Assembly (NCBI GenBank): GCA_028245195.1 | Contig: JAOKCF010000001.1 | Coordinates: 292,326 to 356,325, forward strand | From: Vicingaceae bacterium | Lineage (GTDB): Bacteria > Bacteroidota > Bacteroidia > Flavobacteriales_E > Vicingaceae | DNA length: 64,000 bases | Reading direction: 5' to 3' | Shown here: positions 10,452 to 17,575 of the stretch, one piece after another | Numbering within the stretch: position 1 is the stretch's first letter | Layout: each line of letters starts with the position of its first letter | Program-made: the position numbers and the translations under genes | Notes under the pieces: generated by a model | Told to the model about the DNA's origin: nothing | The model's input: only the letters and a program-made list of their open reading frames with translations | The model's database searches: none

Positions 10452-10610
10452 ATAAAGGTTGAAAGTTAAAAACCCTACACAACCAGTCAGACTGATTTTT
10501 AAGTTATGGGAAGTGTAATACAAGATTCAATATTCAGCATACCAGACTGAGTATTTCGAGGTACGAGAAATGTATCGAAAACCGAGAAGCCAAGCAGCCT
10601 TGCCTAAAAC

Positions 10611-10650
10611 GAAAAAAGCCTAAGTTTCACATTTCTGCGCACCTTAGGCT
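10611..10650 (-). terminator. Rho-independent terminator of rpsF-rpsR-rplI
   Basis: AGCCTAAG (10617-10624) and CTTAGGCT (10643-10650) form an 8-bp stem. On the minus strand it is followed directly by TTTTTTCGTTTT. It lies 26 bases past the rplI stop. Confidence 0.85.
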
Positions 10651-10675
10651 CTCTCTATTAATCAATCTACTAAAT

Positions 10676-11125
10676 CTACTCTGCGATTACCTCAAAATCT
10701 ATCGTTACTGATACATCTTTGTGCAATCTAATTTCAGCTTGGTAAGTTCCAACTTCTTTAATTTGAGAACCTAAAATCTTAATGTTCTTCTTGTCAACAT
10801 TATGACCCATTGCAGTAATTGAGTCAGCAATTTGAATGTTGTTTACAGAACCAAAAATTTTCTTTCCGGCCTCTCCAACTTTCGCTCCAACCTGAATATT
10901 TGCAGACTCTAATGCTTTTGCAGTTTTTGAAGCTACTTCTCTAACTTTTTCTTCTTTGTGACTTCTCTGACGCAAATTCTCTTCCCAAACTTTTTTGTTT
11001 GATGAAGTTGCAGCCATAGCCTTTCCTTGAGGAATTAAAAAGTTTCTTGCAAAACCAGGTTTCACAGTTACCAATTCATCTCTAAATCCAATGTTTTCGA
11101 TGTCTTCTTTAAGTATAATATCCAT
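10676..11125 (-). CDS. rplI: 50S ribosomal protein L9 (bL9)
   Basis: The 149-residue protein has the full bL9 layout. The N-terminal rRNA-binding domain begins MDIILKEDIENIGF and contains the signature VKPGFARNFLIPQGKA. A long connecting helix (about 45-75) and a C-terminal domain (about 80-149) follow. It is the last gene of the rpsF-rpsR-rplI operon, 15 bases after rpsR, and a terminator follows. Unlike its neighbours it is preceded by a strong Shine-Dalgarno sequence, described separately. Confidence 0.98.
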   Translation of the reverse strand: MDIILKEDIENIGFRDELVTVKPGFARNFLIPQGKAMAATSSNKKVWEENLRQRSHKEEKVREVASKTAKALESANIQVGAKVGEAGKKIFGSVNNIQIADSITAMGHNVDKKNIKILGSQIKEVGTYQAEIRLHKDVSVTIDFEVIAE

Positions 11126-11130
11126 TTTCT

Positions 11131-11138
11131 ATCCTCCT
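11131..11138 (-). promoter_or_regulatory. Strong Shine-Dalgarno sequence of rplI
   Basis: On the minus strand AGGAGGAT ends five bases before the rplI ATG, within a TAGGAGGAT context. rpsR and rpsF in the same operon have no such element, and most starts in this window lack one, as is usual for Bacteroidota. Confidence 0.8.
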
Positions 11139-11140
11139 AT

Positions 11141-11410
11141 TTATTTTAACAAATCAGCTACGTAAGGCATCATTCCTAAATGACGACATCTTTTTACAGC
11201 TTGAGCCACTTTTCTTTGGTATTTTAAAGAAGTACCTGTGATTCTTCTTGGTAATAATTTCCCCTGCTCGTTTACAAATTGTAATAAGTAGTCTGGGTTT
11301 TTATAATCGATGTACTTGATTCTATTTTTCTTGAATCTACAGTATTTCTCTTTTTTCACGTCAATCGCTGGTGGATTGAGGTATCTAATTTCTGATGAAT
11401 TTTCAGCCAT
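11141..11410 (-). CDS. rpsR: 30S ribosomal protein S18 (bS18)
   Basis: The 89-residue protein carries the bS18 core KEKYCRFKK...IDYKNPDYLLQFV, then GKLLPRRITGTSLKYQRK and the C-terminal KRCRHLGMMPY. It binds 16S rRNA in the platform together with bS6, whose gene lies 21 bases upstream in the same operon. In flavobacterial ribosomes bS18, bS6 and bS21 are known to help hide the anti-Shine-Dalgarno end of 16S rRNA, which matters for the unusual rplI ribosome binding site just downstream. Confidence 0.98.
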   Translation of the reverse strand: MAENSSEIRYLNPPAIDVKKEKYCRFKKNRIKYIDYKNPDYLLQFVNEQGKLLPRRITGTSLKYQRKVAQAVKRCRHLGMMPYVADLLK

Positions 11411-11431
11411 GTCTTTTAAGTTTTAAGGTTT

Positions 11432-11785
11432 TTACTTCGCTGCTTTAGCGAAAGATTTTACTTTTTCAATACGCACTTTAGCATATTCTACTGCATGCTT
11501 ATCAAGCTTTACAGTTAGGAATCGCATGATTTTATCATCACGCTTAAAAGCTAATTCCATTTTTGCAATGAAGTCGCCTTCTACTTCGTATTGAAAAAGC
11601 TGGTAAAAACCAGTTGACTTTTTCTGAATTGGATATGCCAATTTTTTCATTCCCCAATGCTCGTCATTGTGGATTTTTGCTCCGGCATCTTGAAGCATTT
11701 TCTTGTAGGTTACAACTGTTTCCTTTGCCTGATCTGCAGACAAAACGGGTGTTAAAATGAAAACAGTCTCATAATGATTACTCAT
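11432..11785 (-). CDS. rpsF: 30S ribosomal protein S6 (bS6)
   Basis: The 117-residue protein begins MSNHYETVFILTPVLS and has the typical bS6 ferredoxin-like fold markers: HWGMKKLAYPIQKK, FYQLFQYEV and DDKIMRFLTVKLDKHAVEY. It pairs with bS18 on the small-subunit platform. It is the first gene of the rpsF-rpsR-rplI operon and is divergent from dnaX, sharing an intergenic region of about 157 bases. Confidence 0.98.
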   Translation of the reverse strand: MSNHYETVFILTPVLSADQAKETVVTYKKMLQDAGAKIHNDEHWGMKKLAYPIQKKSTGFYQLFQYEVEGDFIAKMELAFKRDDKIMRFLTVKLDKHAVEYAKVRIEKVKSFAKAAK

Positions 11786-11829
11786 TGTTTACTTGTTTAT
11801 TATGTTATTCTCCCCAAAATTGGGATCGG

Positions 11830-11837
11830 CAAAAATA
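11830..11837 (-). promoter_or_regulatory. Candidate -7 promoter box for rpsF operon
   Basis: On the minus strand TATTTTTG matches the Bacteroidota -7 consensus TAnnTTTG, about 45 bases ahead of the rpsF start. A TTTTG lies 10 bases upstream, closer than the usual -33 spacing, so only the -7 box is supported. Confidence 0.4.
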
Positions 11838-11918
11838 CGAAATATTTCAAAATGATTGTTTTTTTCAACAATCCATTAAATTCTGCCTTTTCCATTAAGA
11901 AGATACAAACTTATAATG

Positions 11919-11926
11919 TAACTTTG
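11919..11926 (+). promoter_or_regulatory. Candidate -7 promoter box for dnaX
   Basis: TAACTTTG matches TAnnTTTG and lies 16 bases ahead of the dnaX ATG. I do not see a clear -33 TTTG partner. Confidence 0.4.
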
Positions 11927-11942
11927 ATTTACTAAAAAATCT

Positions 11943-13070
11943 ATGGAAAACTTTGTTGTTTCGGCCCGTAAGTATCGTCCTGTCACCTTCGACTCTGTAG
12001 TTGGTCAAAAGTCGATTACGAACACCTTAAAGAATGCCATAAAAACAAAACACCTAGCACAAGCCTTTTTGTTTTGTGGCTCTCGTGGAGTAGGAAAAAC
12101 AACCTGCGCTAGAATTTTAGCCAAAACCATCAATTGCTTCAACAGAACAGATAACATTGAAGCATGCAATGAATGTGACTCTTGCACTTCTTTTAATGAA
12201 GGTGCGTCGCTGAACATTCACGAATTAGATGCTGCTTCAAATAACTCGGTAGATGACATTCGAAACTTAATTGACCAAGTTCGTTTTGCACCGCAAATTG
12301 GTTCTCACAAAGTGTACATTATTGATGAGGTCCACATGTTATCCAATCAAGCATTTAACGCTTTTTTAAAAACATTAGAAGAGCCTCCTGCGCATGCAAT
12401 CTTCATTTTAGCTACCACTGAGAAGCACAAAATTATTCCCACTATACTTTCTCGTTGTCAAATTTTTGACTTTAGCAGAATTGAAGTAGAGGATATTGCC
12501 TTGCACTTGGCTTCCATTGCAGAAAAAGAAGGAATAAAAGCAGAAGAAGAGGCGCTTCATGTAATTGCTGAAAAAGCAGATGGTGCGCTGAGAGATGCGC
12601 TTTCTATTTTTGATCAACTTATCAGTTTTTCAGGAAACAATTTAACCTACGAAGCAACCATTCAGAACTTAAACATTCTGGATTACGATTACTATTTTAA
12701 AGCAACGGACAGCTTACTTAAAGGAGAGATTCCAGCGATACTCGTTTTATTGAATGAAATAATGCACAATGGCTTTGACAGTCATTTGTTCATCAACGGC
12801 CTTGCTTCTCACTTTAGGAATCTGTTAGTCTGTCTTGACCCCCAAACAATCAACTTATTAGAGGTTGGGAAAAGTATCATACCAAAATATAGCGAGCAGT
12901 CTAAAAAGTGTTCAGTATTATTTTTAATAAGAGCATTAGAAATTTGTAGAGCCTGTGACACTGAATACAGAGCGAGCAAGAACAAACGGCTATTGGTGGA
13001 ACTTTCTTTGATGCAAATCGCATCTATCATGAACTCTTCAATTCCTGAGGGCGAAAAAAAAAACGGCTAA
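11943..13070 (+). CDS. dnaX: DNA polymerase III subunit gamma/tau; 0-frame product equals gamma (375 residues)
   Basis: DnaX is the clamp-loader ATPase of the replicase. The AAA+ module is complete: P-loop GSRGVGKT at 46-53, zinc cysteines C65, C75, C78 and C81, Walker B IIDEVH at 126-131, and the SRC sensor at 170-172. The collar domain III follows to about residue 365. The 0 frame then ends abruptly (GEKKNG, TAA at 13068-13070) right after a run of ten A at 13054-13063. The missing tau tail continues in the -1 frame to 13789. This is the arrangement of a dnaX gene that makes a short gamma and a long tau from one message. A homopolymer error in the assembly is the main alternative. Confidence 0.95.
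   Translation: MENFVVSARKYRPVTFDSVVGQKSITNTLKNAIKTKHLAQAFLFCGSRGVGKTTCARILAKTINCFNRTDNIEACNECDSCTSFNEGASLNIHELDAASNNSVDDIRNLIDQVRFAPQIGSHKVYIIDEVHMLSNQAFNAFLKTLEEPPAHAIFILATTEKHKIIPTILSRCQIFDFSRIEVEDIALHLASIAEKEGIKAEEEALHVIAEKADGALRDALSIFDQLISFSGNNLTYEATIQNLNILDYDYYFKATDSLLKGEIPAILVLLNEIMHNGFDSHLFINGLASHFRNLLVCLDPQTINLLEVGKSIIPKYSEQSKKCSVLFLIRALEICRACDTEYRASKNKRLLVELSLMQIASIMNSSIPEGEKKNG
13054..13063 (+). other. Ten-A slip site in dnaX (candidate -1 frameshift or transcriptional slippage)
   Basis: Ten consecutive A residues span codons GAA AAA AAA AAC. A -1 shift gives AAA CGG CTA and opens a 242-codon extension. A GAGGG element lies just upstream at 13047-13051, and a weak CGGC/GCCG stem (13064-13067 with 13082-13085) lies just downstream. 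Both are positioned like known stimulators, but they are short. Confidence 0.7.
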
Positions 13071-13789
13071 TTAAATCGGTTGCCGAAGTTCAAGCTATCT
13101 ATAACATTACTCCAGAAAACAAACCTACACCAGCCACTGAATCAGAAACAGAGGATAACTCAACTGTTATAGCGGAGAAAAAGGTTGTAGAAAGAGAGCC
13201 AGAGCCCTCTCAAGTTGATGAAACTGAATCGCTGATAATATACAAGACTGAAGCAACAGTCTCAGAATCGAAAAAGGAAAATTTCAAAAGTAAATTTGCA
13301 AAACTCTCTCAACAAAAAACAGCAACTTCCTCTCTATCTATAAATGAACTTACTAGAGAAGTTGACAGAACAGAAGAAGAAATAGCTAAAGAAGAATATA
13401 CTTCAGATTCTCGTGAAGAATATACTGAAACTCAATTTACATCGGTTTGGCAAAAACTGGCAGAACGAATAAAAGACAGTGAAGTGGAAGGCAGCTCTAT
13501 TGTTTACTCTGCCATGATAACAAGGCCTCCAATTTTAAAAGACGATTTTGAAATAGAGCTTTCTGTTGACAACAGAAGCCAGGCCGAAGAATTAATTGAT
13601 CGCCGAACAGACATTCACGATTATTTGCGAAAAAGCCTAAGTAATGGTGGAATCGAAGTAACCTTTAGAGTTGAAAAGAATCAAAAAGAACGAAAGGCAT
13701 ACACGGATGAAGAGAAATTTAAAAAAATGCTAGAAAGCAATCCTACTCTGCTCAAGTTGAAAAACGAATTGAGTTTAGACTTTATTTAA
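13061..13789 (+). CDS. dnaX: Tau-specific C-terminal extension of DnaX (-1 frame)
   Basis: The frame is open from the A run to a TAA at 13787-13789 and has no start codon at its beginning, so it is expressed only as a fusion. It encodes about 242 residues. A low-complexity, Glu-, Ser- and Thr-rich linker (about 125 residues) leads into a folded domain starting TSVWQKLAERIKDSEVEG. Typical features of a Bacteroidota tau tail follow (SLSNGGIEVTFRVEK, then FKKMLESNPTLLKL). With a slip after the second AAA codon, tau would be 615 residues, a normal DnaX length for the phylum. In other bacteria the tau tail binds the polymerase and helicase; here that is inferred from position. Confidence 0.8.
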   Translation, partial: KRLIKSVAEVQAIYNITPENKPTPATESETEDNSTVIAEKKVVEREPEPSQVDETESLIIYKTEATVSESKKENFKSKFAKLSQQKTATSSLSINELTREVDRTEEEIAKEEYTSDSREEYTETQFTSVWQKLAERIKDSEVEGSSIVYSAMITRPPILKDDFEIELSVDNRSQAEELIDRRTDIHDYLRKSLSNGGIEVTFRVEKNQKERKAYTDEEKFKKMLESNPTLLKLKNELSLDFI

Positions 13790-13864
13790 AGGTCAGATTT
13801 CTACCCTATCTCACTGCCATCTACCTTTTAACAGAAAATACACTAAAAGCTGAAGAGAATTTTA

Positions 13865-13872
13865 TACTTTCG
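13865..13872 (+). promoter_or_regulatory. Candidate -7 promoter box for the M16 protease gene
   Basis: TACTTTCG is a one-base-inserted form of TAnnTTTG, 29 bases before the ATG at 13902. No -33 box is clear. Confidence 0.3.
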
Positions 13873-13901
13873 TAGCTTATTGTTTAACAAACTCAATTTC
13901 A

Positions 13902-16838
13902 ATGAAAATTAAATCAATCTTAGTAAGCTCTTTAGCTGCATCGGCCATATTATTTATGGTTGCATGTGGAGGTGGAGGATCAACAAATTCTGGAACAAGC
14001 GATAAGGCCTACGAAACTGTTGAAAATGACCCTACAAATACCAGAATCTATACATTAGAAAATGGTTTAAAGGTATATCTTTCTGTAAATGAAGAGGCTC
14101 CAAGAGTCCAAACTTCAATTGCTGTTAGAGCCGGGAGTAAAAATGACCCTTCTACGGCAACGGGTTTAGCTCACTATTTAGAGCACATGTTGTTTAAAGG
14201 AACCGACGTTTATGGCACCACTGACTTTTCAAAAGAAGGACCACTATTGAATCAAATTGATAGTTTATACGAAGTATATAGAGGAACAACAGACGAGGCA
14301 GCAAGAAAAGACCTATACGCTCAAATTGATAGTGTTTCTCAAGTTGCATCTACTTTTTCCATTGCAAACGAGTACGATAAGATGGTTTCGGAAATGGGAG
14401 CAAAAGGCACGAATGCATATACTTCTCAAGAAGAAACGGTTTACATTAATGACGTTCCAACCAATCAATTAGAAAAGTGGTTGAAATTAGAAGCTGAGCG
14501 TTTTAGAAGTCCTCAACTACGATTATTTCATACGGAACTAGAAGCTGTTTACGAAGAAAAAAATAGAAGTTTAGATAGTGATGGAAGTATCACGTTCGAA
14601 ACACTGATGGACAATCTTTTTCCAAATCACCAATACGGTCAACAAACTACAATCGGTACAATCGATCATTTGAAGAATCCATCATTAACGGAAATCAAAA
14701 AGTATTTCAATACCTATTACGTGCCAAATAACATGGCCATTTGTTTAGCAGGAGATTTTAATCCTGACAGTGTAATTGTGATTATTAAGGAAAAGTTTGG
14801 TTCTTTCGAATCAAAAGAAGTTCCTACTTTCGAGGTAGCGCAGGAAGCTCCAATTGCATCTCCTATTGTAAAAGAAGTAACAGGCCCTGATGCAGAATTT
14901 ATGTACATGGCTTACCGTTTTGATGGAGTTGACACTCGCGAGTCTCAAATGATTCAACTGTGTGACATGATATTAGCGAACTCCACAGCGGGTATTATCG
15001 ACCTTAACTTAAATCAAGCACAAGCGGTTCAAAGAGCTAGTTCATTTACCTACATTTTGACGGACTACTCTGCGCACATGCTAACAGGAAGCCCAAAACA
15101 AGGACAAACACTTGAAGAAGTTAAAGATCTTTTATTGGCTCAAATTGATAGCTTAAAAGCAGGAGCATTTCCTGATTGGTTACCTGAAGCTTGTATCAAC
15201 GATTTAAAGTTGGGAAGAGTAAGACAGTTTGATAACAACAGAGGTAGAACGAGTATGATGGTTGATGCATTCGTTCAGAGAAGAGATTGGGAAGAAGCAG
15301 TTAACGAAATTGATGTGTTGAAAAAATTCAGCAAGGAAGACATCACGAAATTTGCGAAAGAAAACTACAACGATAATTACGTGGCGGTTTACAAAAAGAA
15401 TGGAGAGAAGGCTAATGACATTACTGTTGTTAAACCTGAAATTACTCCAGTTAACGTAAACAGAGAAGATACTTCACCATTTTTGACCAATTTGACAGGA
15501 ATGAAGTTTGATCCAATTCAACCTCGATTCTTGGATTACGAGAAAGATATCAATGAAACGGAATTAGCTAATGGCGCAACAGTTAGAACTGTTAAAAACG
15601 AGACCAACGGGCTATTTAGCTTGTACTACCTATTTGAATTTGGTAAAAACAACAATTCTAAAGTTGATTTAGCATTAGACTATTTGAAATTTTTAGGAAC
15701 AGATAAATATTCTCCTTCTGAAATTCAACAAGAATTTTACAAAATTGGTTGTGAATTTAGCGTGTTTGCTGGCGACGAGAGATCTTACGTAATCATGAGT
15801 GGCTTGGATGAGAATTTTGATAAAGGAATTAAATTGTTCGAGCACCTTTTAGCGAATGCAGCTCCTGAAGAAGAGGCACTAAAAAATATGGTTTCAAACA
15901 CAATAAAATCTAGATCTGATGCAAAGTTGAACAAAGGAAACATCCTTTTTGGAGCAATGCAATCTTATGCTCAGTATGGTGAAAACTCTCCATTTAAAAA
16001 TATTCTTTCAGCAGAGGAATTAAACAACTTGAATGCTGAAGAACTAGTCGCAATGATTAACGATTTAACCAACTACGAGCACCGAGTGCTTTATTTTGGT
16101 CCTAAATCTGAAGAAGAATTAGTTGCTTCATTAAATGAGAACCACAAAATGCCTGAAAGCATGAAAGCTATTCCTGCAGGAAAAGATTTTGTGGAGCAAG
16201 AAAATGAGGGAACGAAGGTTTATGTTGTGGATTACGACATGAAACAAGCTGAAATCATGATGCTTTCTAAGAAAGAAATGTACAACGCAGAAACGGTTGC
16301 TGCTGCAGCTATCTTTAACGAGTATTTCGGTGGTGGAATGGGTTCGATTGTTTTTCAAGAAATGAGAGAATCAAAAGCTTTAGCGTATTCTGTGTATTCT
16401 GTATACCGTTCACCAGGCGATTCTTCAAAATCTCATTATACCATGGCTTACATTGGTACACAAGCAGACAAACTTGCTGAAGCAATGACAGGAATGACTG
16501 ACTTATTGAACAACATGCCGGAGTCTGAAAAGAGTTTTGAGTTAGCTAAGAAAGCTGCAATAGAAAAAATTAGAACGGAAAGAATTACGAAAGCTTCTAA
16601 GATTTTTGATTATGAAACTGCTTTAAAAAGAGGTGTAAATCGTGATTTGAGAAAAGACATTTACGACGCTATTCCAAACATGACAATGGAAAACCTAAAA
16701 GCTTTTCACCAAAAATACATCAAAGGTGGCCAATATAACATTATGGTAATTGGCAAAAAAGAAGGTTTAAATATGGAAGCTCTTTCAAAATATGGCCCAG
16801 TGCAAACATTAACATTAGAGGAAGTATTCGGTTACTAG
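13902..16838 (+). CDS. M16 family zinc peptidase, lipoprotein
   Basis: This 978-residue pitrilysin-type protein has a lipoprotein signal ending in LFMVAC with the lipidated Cys at 22, so it should be anchored in the cell envelope. The inverted zinc motif HYLEH is at 91-95. The downstream acidic zinc ligand should be among the Glu residues of LEAVYEEKNRS near 213-219. Two M16 halves are present. The second half (from about 530) lacks the HxxEH motif, as is normal, and ends with the substrate-binding AYSVYSVYRSPG region. The spacing from HxxEH to the Glu is about 123 residues, larger than the usual 75-80, because of a helical insert at about 115-155. The substrate is unknown; the family degrades peptides. 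A perfect terminator follows. Confidence 0.93.
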   Translation: MKIKSILVSSLAASAILFMVACGGGGSTNSGTSDKAYETVENDPTNTRIYTLENGLKVYLSVNEEAPRVQTSIAVRAGSKNDPSTATGLAHYLEHMLFKGTDVYGTTDFSKEGPLLNQIDSLYEVYRGTTDEAARKDLYAQIDSVSQVASTFSIANEYDKMVSEMGAKGTNAYTSQEETVYINDVPTNQLEKWLKLEAERFRSPQLRLFHTELEAVYEEKNRSLDSDGSITFETLMDNLFPNHQYGQQTTIGTIDHLKNPSLTEIKKYFNTYYVPNNMAICLAGDFNPDSVIVIIKEKFGSFESKEVPTFEVAQEAPIASPIVKEVTGPDAEFMYMAYRFDGVDTRESQMIQLCDMILANSTAGIIDLNLNQAQAVQRASSFTYILTDYSAHMLTGSPKQGQTLEEVKDLLLAQIDSLKAGAFPDWLPEACINDLKLGRVRQFDNNRGRTSMMVDAFVQRRDWEEAVNEIDVLKKFSKEDITKFAKENYNDNYVAVYKKNGEKANDITVVKPEITPVNVNREDTSPFLTNLTGMKFDPIQPRFLDYEKDINETELANGATVRTVKNETNGLFSLYYLFEFGKNNNSKVDLALDYLKFLGTDKYSPSEIQQEFYKIGCEFSVFAGDERSYVIMSGLDENFDKGIKLFEHLLANAAPEEEALKNMVSNTIKSRSDAKLNKGNILFGAMQSYAQYGENSPFKNILSAEELNNLNAEELVAMINDLTNYEHRVLYFGPKSEEELVASLNENHKMPESMKAIPAGKDFVEQENEGTKVYVVDYDMKQAEIMMLSKKEMYNAETVAAAAIFNEYFGGGMGSIVFQEMRESKALAYSVYSVYRSPGDSSKSHYTMAYIGTQADKLAEAMTGMTDLLNNMPESEKSFELAKKAAIEKIRTERITKASKIFDYETALKRGVNRDLRKDIYDAIPNMTMENLKAFHQKYIKGGQYNIMVIGKKEGLNMEALSKYGPVQTLTLEEVFGY

Positions 16839-16863
16839 TAGCTGCAATCCCCTTAATTAAAAA

Positions 16864-16898
16864 CCCCTAAGTGCAAATTGCACTTAGGGGTTTTTTTT
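16864..16898 (+). terminator. Rho-independent terminator after the M16 gene
   Basis: A 13-bp perfect stem (CCCCTAAGTGCAA with TTGCACTTAGGGG, 16864-16890) is followed by eight T. Confidence 0.95.
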
Positions 16899-16916
16899 GC
16901 TCCTTGTTCAAGGAGC
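16899..16916 (+). other. Second small hairpin behind the terminator
   Basis: GCTCCTTG (16899-16906) and CAAGGAGC (16909-16916) form an 8-bp stem with a two-base loop, directly after the T run. There is no T tract of its own. It may be a backup 3' end. Confidence 0.5.
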
Positions 16917-17070
16917 AAAATCTTATTGGAATTTAAATTGGACTTTTTGAAGTTTTTTGACGTCCTATAAAACACAAAGGAAAGATCTTACGATCTCCCC
17001 TTTGCTTCAATTACTGACCAATTAACAATTCTACTACCTCTTGTTGTGACTAAAGTACAATTTATTTTAC

Positions 17071-17082
17071 TATGCATGCATA
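17071..17082 (+). promoter_or_regulatory. Palindromic candidate MarR operator
   Basis: TATGCATGCATA is a perfect 12-bp palindrome with AT-rich, partly symmetrical flanks, 47 bases ahead of marR and 18 bases ahead of the -7 box. Its position over the expected -33 region fits autoregulation by the MarR protein encoded next. This is inferred from symmetry and position only. Confidence 0.5.
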
Positions 17083-17099
17083 ATAAATAACTTTTTTGC

Positions 17100-17107
17100 T
17101 ACATTTG
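17100..17107 (+). promoter_or_regulatory. Candidate -7 promoter box of the marR-fadNAE operon
   Basis: TACATTTG fits the Bacteroidota TAnnTTTG consensus, 21 bases ahead of the marR ATG. The -33 region is occupied by the palindrome at 17071-17082. Confidence 0.5.
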
Positions 17108-17128
17108 ATAGAAAATTAATAAAAATAA

Positions 17129-17572
17129 ATGAAGCCCGCAGAAACAGTCGATTATCACGTTAAGTTCCTTTGGCACTCTATTTCGAATTTGTACAATCAA
17201 ATTGCTCAAGAATTTGATTTAACACAAGCCACAGGTTACGCATTACTAAACATTGATTCTGCCCAAGGCATTGCAGCAACTAGAATTGCACCGCTGATGG
17301 GAATGAAAGCGACTAGTTTAAGTAGAATGTTGAAAAAAATGGAGAGCGATGACCTAATTTACAAGAAGAAATGTGAAAACGACGGACGATCTGTAAAAAT
17401 TCATTTAACCAAAAAAGGGGAAGAAAAAAAGAAGATTGCAAGTAAAGTAGTAATTGAATTCAACGAATACATGATAAATAAAATAGACAAAAGTGATTTG
17501 ATTAAATACTTTGAAACCATGCGTTCAATAACAGAAATAACAGAAGAATATAAAAATTTAAAACTCAAATAA
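17129..17572 (+). CDS. MarR family transcriptional regulator
   Basis: The 147-residue protein has the MarR winged-helix layout: an N-terminal dimerisation helix, a central helix-turn-helix (about 55-78, IAPLMGMKATSLSRMLKKME), then the wing with the conserved DGRSVKIHLTKKG (about 90-103) and C-terminal dimer helices. It is the first gene of the unit and is followed without any gap by fadN. I infer that it senses an acyl-CoA or fatty acid and controls the beta-oxidation genes behind it. The ligand is not shown by the sequence. Confidence 0.92.
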   Translation: MKPAETVDYHVKFLWHSISNLYNQIAQEFDLTQATGYALLNIDSAQGIAATRIAPLMGMKATSLSRMLKKMESDDLIYKKKCENDGRSVKIHLTKKGEEKKKIASKVVIEFNEYMINKIDKSDLIKYFETMRSITEITEEYKNLKLK

Positions 17573-17575
17573 GTG

